Assembly: GCF_914767665.1 (NCBI RefSeq)
Contig: NC_059503.1
Span: forward strand, 58,918,352 to 58,982,351
DNA from: Harmonia axyridis
Taxonomy: Eukaryota; Arthropoda; Insecta; Coleoptera; Coccinellidae
Length of the DNA: 64,000 nucleotides
Reading direction: 5' to 3'
Under the pieces are notes generated by a model. The model was not told the origin of the DNA. It ran no database searches and saw nothing but the letters and a program-made list of their open reading frames with translations. Positions within the stretch are counted from its first letter, which is position 1, and every line of letters starts with the position of its first letter. A program made the translations under genes and the position numbers. Of this stretch, positions 36,101-48,300 are shown piece after piece.

Positions 36101-39100
36101 GCGCACACGGCAGCCTTCAGTAGGCTGGCAAACATTCGTCAAGTTATGGAATTCCTATGTTCTCGTCTGGCCCTCAAGATAGAGGATGTGCGGTTGTGGC
36201 ACATCAAAGACGCCCAGACAATCTTGTTGGAAGACGAGAATGCCATGTTGCAAGATCTGGGAATTGTCGACTGCGATCAGATACTTTTGGAGGTTAGGAA
36301 TAAAGATTTAACTTGGCCGGAGGAACTGGGAGCTTTAGCGGCTGGTAATTCGGAAAAGACAATGCTCAGTTCGGAGAGACGACCAACGATTTCTTTACCA
36401 CCAGGTTAGTTTTGCTACTAGTTAGTAAATAAATACTCACCGGAAAAACTAGAGGAACAGGTAAAAACTCAACGTAGTTTGTTATTCATTTTTTCTTGCA
36501 ATTTTTTTTGCGATTTTAGCAATTAATTTTTCGAATTGTAGCTTGATTCCTCGACAACATTACTGTTCAAATGTCGTCCTCAGTTACTTTGTTTTTTGTT
36601 ATATACAGGGGTTAACAAAAATAATGAAAAGTAGGCTTTTATTCAGAACACCCTGTGGAGTGATTCGTTGACAGACAATAATGTTTATGAACACCTATGT
36701 TGCCTCATCTTTTATCAATAGCGATATCTCAACTTTGGGAGAAATTACAGCACTTTGAATGGTTTCAATACACTGAAAAAAAATTGATACATTGTACTTT
36801 TTCGTCTATAAAATGAAATCATTCTTTAATGATACACTTATTCATATTATGAATCCCTGTTTATTGATATTAGGATTTTGAAATGGATGTTGGGTGTTCG
36901 TGGTTTCAATGGAATATTTATTGCATAGAAGAACTTTGCTCATTAGACGTATGATGTCATACATTGACATTGAAGGGCACTGACATTGAGATATATGGAC
37001 CTAAACTGAGGATCTCTAAAGCCCTAGGAAGTGAGCCCTCGATTCTACAGACCGAGATAATGGCTGTTTATGTATGCGCCCAGGGGTGTCTCAAAATGAA
37101 CCTCAAGGGGACGCATATCTACATCACCACAGACAGCCAAACTACTCTGAGATCCCTGGAATCGTGCTGTCAGGGGTCTCTGCTGACTTGGGAGTGCCGT
37201 AACACCATAAAGCAACTGGCCAGAGGAAATAAGATGACTCTACTATGGGTACCAGGGCACTGTGGGGTTGAAGGAAATGAAAGAGCTGATGAACTTTCAA
37301 AAAGTGCATCAAGGTTAACACCTGCTGGACCTGAGCCTTTCTGTGGGCTAGGAAAAGACCAATATAAAGCTGCGGTCCAGCTATGGGAGTTGAACAGCAG
37401 GACAATCCACTGGCAATTTTTTTTTCTCATCCCTGTATATAACAAAAACAAAGAAGCTGAGGACTGCATCTGAACAGTTATGTTCCCGAAGAATCAAGCC
37501 ACAATTCAACAAAATAATTTCTAAAATCGGCCAAAGAGTTGAAGAGAAAATGAACTACAGACTTCATTGAGATTTTGTCCTTTCTCCTAATTTTGCCGGT
37601 CTCATATTATTATAGCAAGAATGAAGCACATAACGCTATTTTTGAAACCGTTTCAGGTGCCACCGGACTCCACAACTTGGGCAACACTTGTTTCATGAAT
37701 TCCGCGTTACAGGCCGTGTCCAACACAAGACCTCTGACCCTCTATTTTCAGAGGGATGCCCAACTTTGCGAACTGAACAGCACCAACCCCTTAGGAACCA
37801 AAGGCATGGTGGCTAGAAGATATGCCGAGCTTTGTAGGGAACTGTGGGCGGGCTCTACTAGGAGTGTGGCACCGTTGAAGCTTCGTTATTGCGTTACCAA
37901 GCATGCGCCGCATTTGGGTGGGGGAGGGCAGCACGACTCTCAGGTAAGCTGATGCCTCTTGCAGTTAGATTTCGACTAGTATAACGATTCTGCCATCGCT
38001 TAGTTTGACGAGTAGCTGATGACTTTTGAATTGATTCGGAGTTGAGCCAGTGTTTCCAAATTTGAGTTATTTGAAATATTTGGCTTTCAGAAAACTAGAT
38101 ATTATTCCAGTATCAGTAATTGGCAACGCTTCTTTAGCTCAGTCGGTGGTCTGTTCCTTCGTCAGCTAATGTATAAAATATCTGGTTCATACTAAAGCCC
38201 TGGGAAGTGAACCCTCGATTCTACAGACCGAGATAATGGCTGTTTACATATGCGCCCAGGAGTGTCTCAAAATGAATCTCAAGGAGGCGCATATCTACAT
38301 CACCACGGACAGCCAAACCACACTGAGATTCCTGGAAACGTGTTGTCAGGGGTTTCTGCTGACTTGGGATTGCCGTAACACCATAAAGCAACTGGCCAGA
38401 GGAAATAAGGTGACTCTACTATGGGTACCAGGGCACTGTGGGGTTGAAGGAAATGAAAGAGCTGATGAGCTTGCAGAAAGTGCATCAAGGTTAACACCTG
38501 CTGGACCTGAGCCTTTCTGTGGGAAAGGAAAAGACCAATATAAAGCTGCGGTTCAGTTATGGGAGTTGAACAGCAGGACAATCCACTGGACTAACACTCC
38601 TAGACTTGTTCAGGCAAAGAAATTCGTGAAGATTTCACCTACCTACGCCAAAAAGCTCCTGAAGCTGTCGCGAGCCGAGCTTCGGGTGATGGAGGGACTG
38701 CTGACCGGGCACTGTCGGTACAAACACCATTTATACCGTATGGGAAAGTCAGCAGACGAGATTTGCAGGCTCTGTGGATCGGAAGCAGAAACAGCCGAAC
38801 ACTTGATATGCAAGTGTCCGGAGCTGGCTGGCCTAAGAACCATTCACATGGGTAAGCCGGTTATTGATACCAGAGAGGTAACGGCCAAGGCCCCTAAGGA
38901 GGTTGTCAATTTTATTAATGTCGTTGACGACCTCCCTGAACGACCTATGAATGAGTAGGGAAGTGAACAAAAGATCTGCATGGTCGCAGTTCCCGGAAGG
39001 CTTACCGAACCCAAACCACCCCAGTTCAAATAATAATAATAACTGGTTCATAAAATGTTTTGAAGACAAGTAATGAGAATCACCAGTTAATCGAAAGTTT

Positions 39101-39285
39101 CCCTCTTAATAATGAATGGTACAGAAAACTGAGTTTTGAGTTGGTGCTCAGTTTTTAGATGGAATATATACTTTTCATTTTATAATTTAAATATTCATTT
39201 TGTGAATCTTAAAATTTTTTCAAACACCGTTCATAAAGTTAATGACGGGGAATTATTCCATTGGAGGAAATTCGACTGACGAATA

Positions 39286-39318
<33 letters not shown>

Positions 39319-42300
39319 GTTTATTCATTATAAACTACAAAAATCTTTCATAATATAATGTATCTGTAAAGACAATAAATAAACCAAGAAAGAAGTCACT
39401 AAAGGTCATACCTGTACGTGACATACCTATGAATACATGAATATAAGACGATAAAACTACAACAATGATAATATATACCCAATAAAAATAACAATAACAT
39501 AACTATTTAAACTTATTGAACTGACCAATAAACAGTTAAACCAAAGTTCAATAAAAAACACGGTGAGGGGATAATTTAGCCCAGAACTGATGGAGCAAAT
39601 TATATAAAAATTCAGTCGGTCATTTACTGAAGCGCCATCAAAAAGCTCATCATGAGAACAAAGCAGGTGTAAACATTTCCAACCAGGATAGTGCATGCAT
39701 TATATTCTTATTCATTCTATCATTCTGTGAATCATTTCTCTAGAGTTTTCAAAAATATAACTTTTCAGTAGACTTTTGAAATTTTTCAATGTATTCTCAC
39801 ATTTAATATGGTCTGGTAGTGAGTTATATAGTTTGGGGGCTTGATAAGTGTAACATTTTTGGCCAGTCGCTTTCTTTGTCTTCTTCAGTACGTATGTTTT
39901 ATTTTTGTTTCTTGTGTTGTAATCATGGTCGTAATTCTTAAGCTGATATCTATTTTTATGTTGGTAGATGTTTGTAAAATAATAGTATAGCTGCCGTATG
40001 TCCATTATAGAACTTTCCCGAAATAGACTGTCCGATGGATAGGTAAAATCTTTTTTATACATTACTTTGATGATCCTTTTTTGAACTACTTCAAGATTGG
40101 TCAAAGTAGTTTTACCAACATTACCCCATGCAACTATACCATACATCAGATGGGGCTGGACAAGTGAGATATAGACAGTGTGTAGCATTTCAGGATTGAG
40201 AATCTCTCGTAAAACTCTGAACTTGAATATCAGAAATCTAACTTTCTTAATAATATGCTTGACGTGTTTATCCCATTTTAGGTTTGTATCCAAGACAACA
40301 CCCAGGTATTTGAATTCTGTAACAGCACTTATATATTCGTTATTCAGAATATTTATTGTTTGGAAATCTGGTGATGTTCTACTGTCAATATGTGTGGGAA
40401 GGAACGATGTTTTTGTGAAGTTAATGGTTAATAATTTGCTATTGAACCATTTTTGAATCATAATGAGATCCTTTTCTGCCAGTATTTTGACCACCTTCCA
40501 GTTTTTTTCCTCATAGAAGATGCAAGTATCATCAGCGTAGGCTATAATTTCTCCGGCCGTAGGAACCGAGAAAAGATCATTCAAATAAATGTTGAAAAGG
40601 ATCGGTCCCAGCACGGATCCTTGGGGTACACCGAAGGTAATTTCCTCTTGCTCGCTCCTGATGTTATTAATTTGTACCAACTGATATCGTCTTGTAAGAT
40701 ATGTTTTGAATAACTGTAGACCAACGCCTCTGATACCCACATCCTCCAAAGATTTTAGCAATAGTGTATGGCTAACGGTGTCGAACGCTTTCGAAAGATC
40801 AATGAAGACACTCAAAGCCATCTTATCAGTGTCCATTGCATTATACATTTTGGATGTTAGGTGCAATATGGCATCCTGTGTGGAAACACCACTTCGAAAT
40901 CCATATTGTTTGTTGGACAAAATATTGAATTTGGTTAGGTAGGAGCATAACCTGACTTTCAGAAGTTTCTCAAATATCTTGGCAAATGTAGTCACAAGTG
41001 AGATAGGTCTATAATTAATAGCCTCTAGGGGATCACCGGATTTGAATATTGGTTTCACCAGAGATATCTTAAACAGAGAAGGAAAATATCCTTTTTCTAG
41101 GCTTCTATTCACTAAATTTGCTAACGGTTCAGAGATATGTTTCACTATACATTTTAGTGTTTCACCAGTTATTCCATCTTCTCCCGGAGACTTTTTGTTT
41201 TTCAATTCCTCTATGACTCTCACTATTTCTGTAGGCGTAGTAGGTGAAAGGAAAAAAGAGCTTGAGTTATTATATTTCCTTTTAGGGAGGGCATAGTTTG
41301 GATCCACTTCAATTCGATTAGCTAGGTCTGGGCCTACTGCAATATAATGTTCATTGAATACATTGGATATTATTTTTCCATCAGTGACAATATGACCATT
41401 TTTTCTTATTTGATTAATTGATGTCCTATTTTGTTTGCTGGATGTTATTTCTTGGATTGTGTGCCACATCGCCTTATTATTATTAACGTTTTCAGAAATT
41501 TTCTGTTTATAGAAATCATTCTTGGTTTTCTTTAAAATGAAGTTAAGTCTGTTTTTATATTCCACATATTTTCGATGCAACTCGTAGTTGAAGTTTGTTC
41601 GTAGAGTTTGATACATTTTATCTCTCTCATTTATTGATTTGATTAATCCTTGGGTTATCCAACTCTTGCGTTTTCTTTCTCTATTTTTCACCGTGTAGCT
41701 ACAATCTTTAATTTTTGTGGTAACCAACATTATAAATTTTTCCACTGCTGTGTCAATATCTGTGATGTCATAAACAGGGTTGAAATTAGTATTTTTCATA
41801 TTCATGGATAATTTTTTGTAATCAATTTTCTTGTATGTGTTTGCCCTGTTTTTGGTGGTGGTAGTTTTTGTATTAGGAAATATAACTTGTAATAGAACGG
41901 AATAATGGTCTGTTATTCTAGATTTTATGACAAAAGGCAAAAGCAGTTCTAAGTCATGTCTCGTGCGAAGAAAAATATGGTCCAGGCAGGATTTTGAGTT
42001 CTCAGTTACTCGAGTGTGTTCATTTATTGTGGACACAAAATTAAACTCGCTCAGTGTATTAATATAGTCCATAGCGTCTCCATCATTATCATTAAGAAGG
42101 TCAATATTAAAATCACCCGCTAAAATGTAGTGATGCGTTTCATCAAATTTTTCTTTCATTAAGTAGCTTCTTAGGTTTTGTATAAATTCTGCTGGTGGGT
42201 TTGATGGAGATCGATAGCCTGATAGAATCCCGACCAGCTTGTCATGAAATGTCACTGTCGTAAGTATCAATTTGTTACCATCATCAAGAGAAACAATTTT

Positions 42301-45300
42301 GTAGGTATAATCTAAGGATGATCTGATATATACCATTGTTCCATCATTTTGATTAAAAGTGCCATAATTGTATACCAAGCTATATCCATCTATATTCAAA
42401 ATATCTATATCATCTATTTGCCAGGTTTCAGTCAAGATTATACATTCTGGTTTGTCTGAGAACTGTTCGAGGCAGCATAACAGCTGACCAAGATTCTTGA
42501 AAGCGCTTCTAATGTTATTGTGTAAAATTTTAAAATTATCACTATTCTGATTAACCCTGAGCACCTCATCGCATTCGTAAAAATTTTCTAGGACTATTGT
42601 TTCCACCTCACTTGCTCTGAAGTCCCTGATATAATCATCCATGTTGAACTACCTCCGAAAAACTCAACAAACTGTAGATCACCGGTCAGCTTCCCCAATT
42701 CAAGACCCAGTATAATGACACCGTATGTACACACAATATCATCGGGGCCACAATCACGCCAACACGAAAAATGAAAGAATACTCGAAATGTAGGACAGAC
42801 AAATTGCTTAGATGAATTATGTTATTACCCCATTCAATCACCAACCAATACAAAGGATAAAGAAAAAAAGTAAATTGTATTTGATTGTAAAGTTTTGCGA
42901 CAACAATAAAACGAAAAATTAATTTTATAGATGTAAATGAGTCTGTGGAGTTATTTTCTGCTTGCTGAGCGAAGTTGAAGTTTTTCCGTGGATGCTTGGC
43001 CTGGGTTTGGGTTCGGTTTCAGTGGTTTCCTGGGCAAATTTTGGTTTGTTGATAATTGTACGTTCTCTATTTGCTGGATGCCTGTTATTTTCTTTTGTGT
43101 TTTAATTTGCGTTTTCGTCTCTATTCCACAGTCAGATTCCTTATTTCGGGTCCTGGTGTCTGGTGTTGCGGGTGCACTGTGGTTTTGCTTCTCAGCAGTT
43201 TCTTCCTCTTTCTTTTCTCTCAATGTTTCTGCAGTATAGGCGGTCCCATCCACAAACAATCTATTTCCTCTTATATAACTTAATTATCCCAGTGTTTTCC
43301 CTAGCATTCTTCAAGTGGTATCTCAATAGTTTGTTATCTTCTCTCTGTTCAAACGTCAGGTCGTGCGCAATGCTGATCTGGGTACCCTTCAGCTTCTTGC
43401 AGTTTCTAAAAATCTCTTGTTTCTTTAGGTTGGATACTAAGTTGAGTTTGATCGGGTTGTTTCGAGCATTTTTAATCCAAACAAAATTGTTGACATCCGA
43501 CCTCGATATAGCTACACCCAGTAGTCTATGAATTTCCTCGAAAACAAATTCCAAGGATATCCCCTCCTCCTTTGTTTTCATTCCAAATATGACAATACCA
43601 TTTTCTCTCGATTTTCTCTCTAACGTTTCGACCTTACTCTTCAATTCTTTATTTTCCCTTTCCAAATATCTAATTTTCTCCTTCAATGACTCAATTTTCA
43701 ATACAACTCTTGCTTCACTGGCTTCTATTACATTTCTCAGTTCAGTTCTGTTGTTAACTATTTCGTTCAGAAGTTTGCCAAATTGTTCATTTTCATTCAT
43801 TTTACCACGTTCCTTTTAGTGGAGGTGTATGGTCTCCTTTAATTTGTATAGAGTTCCGCAAAAAATGGACGTGACTCTCAAGGACTGACATGTGATGGGG
43901 GTTTCCCTGTGTTTATCTTCTTTCTAACTTCCGTTTCGAGTACAGAATACTATCAATTTATTATCCAAATGTGTCCTTTAAGTGTTATTTCATACGTGTT
44001 TGAGTTTCAGAATTATATGCGGACTGTTACATACCAAGATATAATAATTTTTGAGCACGACGTTCAGGTGATGTTCACACTATAAAGCCTTCCTCAAATT
44101 CGATTCTGTCCGATAACGATAACTCTCGAACGGAAAGACCTAGAAACTTTTTAAGGTAGACTTGTCTGAATAGCATCATCAGAACTATAGAAGATTCAAG
44201 CACAATATCGAAAAGAACAGTGACAACAGTTCCATCAAGTCGAAATTTTTCCTGTACACAGGGTGTTCCTAAATTGGAGGTACATACAAGCGAAAACGAA
44301 TCATTAAAAAAAAAGTCCTATAAACCTGGGCCCGCAACGTTTTGACACAGGGTGTTAAGCATTGATTTTTTATTGATATGGTTTTCTTTGGCATAGATAT
44401 TTCAATTTAAAGTTTCCATCGTGTGGTATGCTAATTTTGAATGTAAATATGCAGGTTGATATTTTTTCTGGAACAGTGCCTGCTTCTTTCCTTCAGACCT
44501 TTTTTTTTTGGTGGACCACTGGTAGTTTGGTAAAATGTGAAAAGAAACTTTGGTCCAGTACTACAATTTTGGTTTCTTATAGTTTTGTCGTATCTTCGTT
44601 TGGGGGTCTGTGTTTTTTTTTTAATTATCCAAGGAATCTCATTTTACTTTGTACCTCCAATTTAGGAACACTCTGTACATAGAATACTAATTCCAAGTTT
44701 CGTGCAGAATTTCTTATTGAGAGAGGCGTCAAAACCATAGCAAATTCAAACAGAAAATCGAAAAAGAATCTAATATGGAGAACAAATATACCGATATACA
44801 GTTTTGTGGTCTTCAAGGTCCATACTGGAGCATGAATGACGAGAGCTCAAAAGCTCCTGACTACACATCAGTGCTGTCCTCATTTTTATTGAGACATATT
44901 GTTATAGGAGCTTTTAGCGTGGCTTCTGGATTCTTTACACGAAGATCTGAACAGGGTTCCAAAAAAATTGTACAGTGAGTTGAAAGATTCAGGTGGAAGA
45001 CCTGATGAAATTGTAGCCGATGAAGCCTGGCAGCAACACTTGGCAAGAGACCACTCTATAATAACTGATTTGTTTTATGGACAACTGAAGAGTAAAGTGA
45101 GTATTTATATACGAAGAGGTGAATCCAGATTTATTATTATGTATTAATACAGCTGGATACTTGAACAAAGCCGCAGATTTTTCTGCAATTACATTAAATC
45201 AATATTTCACAACTTATTCTCTCCAAAACTTAGAACTTCTCTTTCGAATAATGGGCATAAAATGATTCAACTTTTTCTTTTTCTGAAAAACACATTTTCT

Positions 45301-48300
45301 TGTTTTCTGTGATAAATGAAATTTTTTCATGAATAAAAAATCCAAATTAATTAATAATATACATTAAGACTCATTGCAATATGAAATTTTAGAAGAGTGC
45401 ACTTCAGAAAATGAATGTTTCAGGTTACTTGTCAAACCTGTGGACATGAATCAGTCCGATTCGATCCTTTCAATTTGTTGAGTTTACCGTTACCAATGGA
45501 GAGTTATACTTTGTGTGAAGTACTTGGTGAGTTTCACTATTGCCTATCTTCTGGAGTGTTTTATGAGAAACCTAAAACTGTTTTATTTCAGTGATACGTC
45601 TTAGCGGGGAAACCCCTATTAAATATGGACTCAGGTTGAATTCCGAGGCCAAATATCTGGAGCTCAAGGAACAATTGAAAGACCTCTGTGATATTGAACC
45701 AGAAAGGTTACTGCTTGCTGAAGTAGCTTATTCCCAGATCAAACAAATATTGGGAGATGAAACAAAAATAAGTACTTTAACTGCTACTGAACTGTATGCT
45801 TATGAGCTGCCTGACTGCAAAGAAGAATCTGAACAGGATAGCATAGATGGCAACTCAGGTATGATTTAGAATTTATATTAGTAAGAAGGAAAAGAACATC
45901 TTCCACTGAATTCTCATTCCTTACGATCTTGGAAACAGCTTTTTATACCCATATATTTGTTTACTTGATTGGTTATTATAAAAAGTCTGTCTGTTTTGTT
46001 GGTTACTAAAGACTTAATTCATTGGTAATTGACCAATTAAACATAATCATACATAATTTTGTTGTACAGAATGAATATTTTTAAACAAAATAAATCTATA
46101 GGTCAATAATAAATAGTACAAAGCTTCTCCTATGAAACGCAATATGTTTGTGGTAAGTAAATTAATATAAAAGAAAGTTTTGCTTCAAGTTTTCTTTCAA
46201 GTTCTGAAACAGTTTCTGCATTTCTGAAATAATTGTGCCTTCTTCTGGATTGAGCTGTTCTGTGATCAGTGGTTTTTCCCCTGATTGTATTTTGGAGTTT
46301 CAACTTTGGATTGTTGTTGCCATAACTCTTTTGTTGATTCTTGTTTTGTGATTTACTTCAGTGTATTGTTAGCTTTCATCAGATTATATTAAATCTTTGT
46401 TAATGTTCTTTTTTATGTAGAACGTCTTTCATTGCATTTTCAATTTTTTCTCTCTTTATATTCAATCCTAGTATTTCTTTTTGATAGTCTTCGGCTGTCA
46501 TTGGTTTTTCCAATGATATTATATATTTGTTGTTCTTGATTAGATTTCTTCAATGTTTCTTACTTAACATATATTAATTTTAATTTCTTCCCTTTTGAAG
46601 TATTTATTTGTTTTTCTGTCTCATATCAATGGGCGCGTTCAGCAGGCACAACAGTTGTGGAACAGTTGTCAATATCCTATGAATTTTCTGCTGAACGCAT
46701 TCTATCAGTTTCCGCTACGGAGCGTTCGCCATTTTTTTTTTATGAATTTATTTTATGCTACTTTTTGGTAACATGTTGAGTAACTGACATTAGTGACAGT
46801 GATTTTGGGACGAAATTTAAATTTCAAATATAGCAATAATGGAAACTGAAACATATACCTTTATTAACATTCTGAAATCTTACTTTGAATAAGTTTCCCA
46901 TGTATTGAAGAATAAAAAAGTAATAATGCTGTAAAATTGGAAATAAAAATCGATATTATAACAGAAAATTGTCTCTCGTCATAACGTAACCTTCAAGAAG
47001 GACCTACAGAACCTATTGCTGTCAAGAAAAGGAGCAACCCGTCCAACAGAGAATACTAACGTCACCAAACTGATACCTATCAGTAGCGGAGCTTCTTACG
47101 CTACCGACCTTTCTGCTGAACGCGCCCAATGATAACAGTTGTTTCAATTAGACAATTTTTACAAAGCAAGAAAACTTTTCTTGAAAGGCTTTTCAGCCAT
47201 AGCATTTAAAGATAAAACATCTATCGCCTTCAGTTTGACATTCACAATTCATCTTGACTTGGTTTGTCTAGTCTAGTCCACTGTATTTTTAAGCAGCATA
47301 CTATTGATTCGAATTTATCTCAACATGCTCTTCCTATTATAAAAATAATTTTAAATGATTCATATTCAGAATTATTGTCTTATTTGTATCGAATTTATGG
47401 ATACAAAAAGAAATATTAAACCCTATTACTGAATTTGTAAAGGTTTTCTTCGTTCAGTTCCTCAAGGTTATGGTTCTATTTATCATTACTTTATGTTTAT
47501 ATTCTTATTTTCAGAGGCAGAATTGCCAGTTTCTGAGCTACCGCTGTCCCATAGTCCAGAGGTAAGAGGTGGTTCGGCCCTTTGCATGCCCAACATTCTT
47601 TGCTTTAAGGTATGCACGCGTTCCAGAAGCTACCTCGTGTGCTTTCACGTGGTTGTTTTAGCCTAATAATTTGTTTTTGTTCATTTAGTTATGAGATGAG
47701 GATATAAATATTCTGATTTTTGGTATAACAAAAAATATTATACAATGAGGATATTTTAGTTACACTTGAAATGATAACTCAATCAAAGATATAATTTTTC
47801 AAAATTATCAGTTTAAAATCCACAAAGTATTTCACAAATCATTTATTCAAGTGTAGTTATTAGAGTGTTATAAATTATTTTCTGAGTTATTTCAGGTTTG
47901 AGATAGTTTCAAACTCAACAAAATCAGTTTTTTCTGGAACTCCTTGGTTATAAAGTGGTAAATAAACATTTTGGAGGGTCCGAATTTTTACTATAAAATG
48001 AGGGCAAGTGTTCATTATCTGTTATTTCTGTTTTAAATATTTATCATTATTTTTCGCATGAGATTTTAGATGAGAGAATAGGATCATACTATTGACAATA
48101 TTTTGACTTCTTCATCTGTAACATCAACAAAGACCAAGACTAATTATGAAAATATAGGTTATAATTCTTCTGTTTTTATCTTCGATTAGTTAAATGTTCC
48201 TGATGAATACATTTTTCGAATAATTTAAATAAAATTCTTCTAACTGATTATGAACACTTTCTCTTTTTTTTTGCAGAATATTCGTGGGGCTTATTCTGTT

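Larger units (their letters stand above)
39286..43870 (-). mobile_element. Near full-length two-ORF LINE in USP32 intron 10
   Basis: On the minus strand the order is 5' region, ORF1 (43800 to 42951), ORF2 (42642 to 39712), 3' UTR and an (AAT/ATT)n tail at 39286-39317. ORF2 is uninterrupted. The coiled-coil ORF1, nuclease plus reverse transcriptase ORF2 and lack of RNase H fit a Jockey/CR1-group element. The 5' boundary is approximate because I could not find a convincing target duplication. It is inserted opposite to USP32 transcription. Confidence 0.88.
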
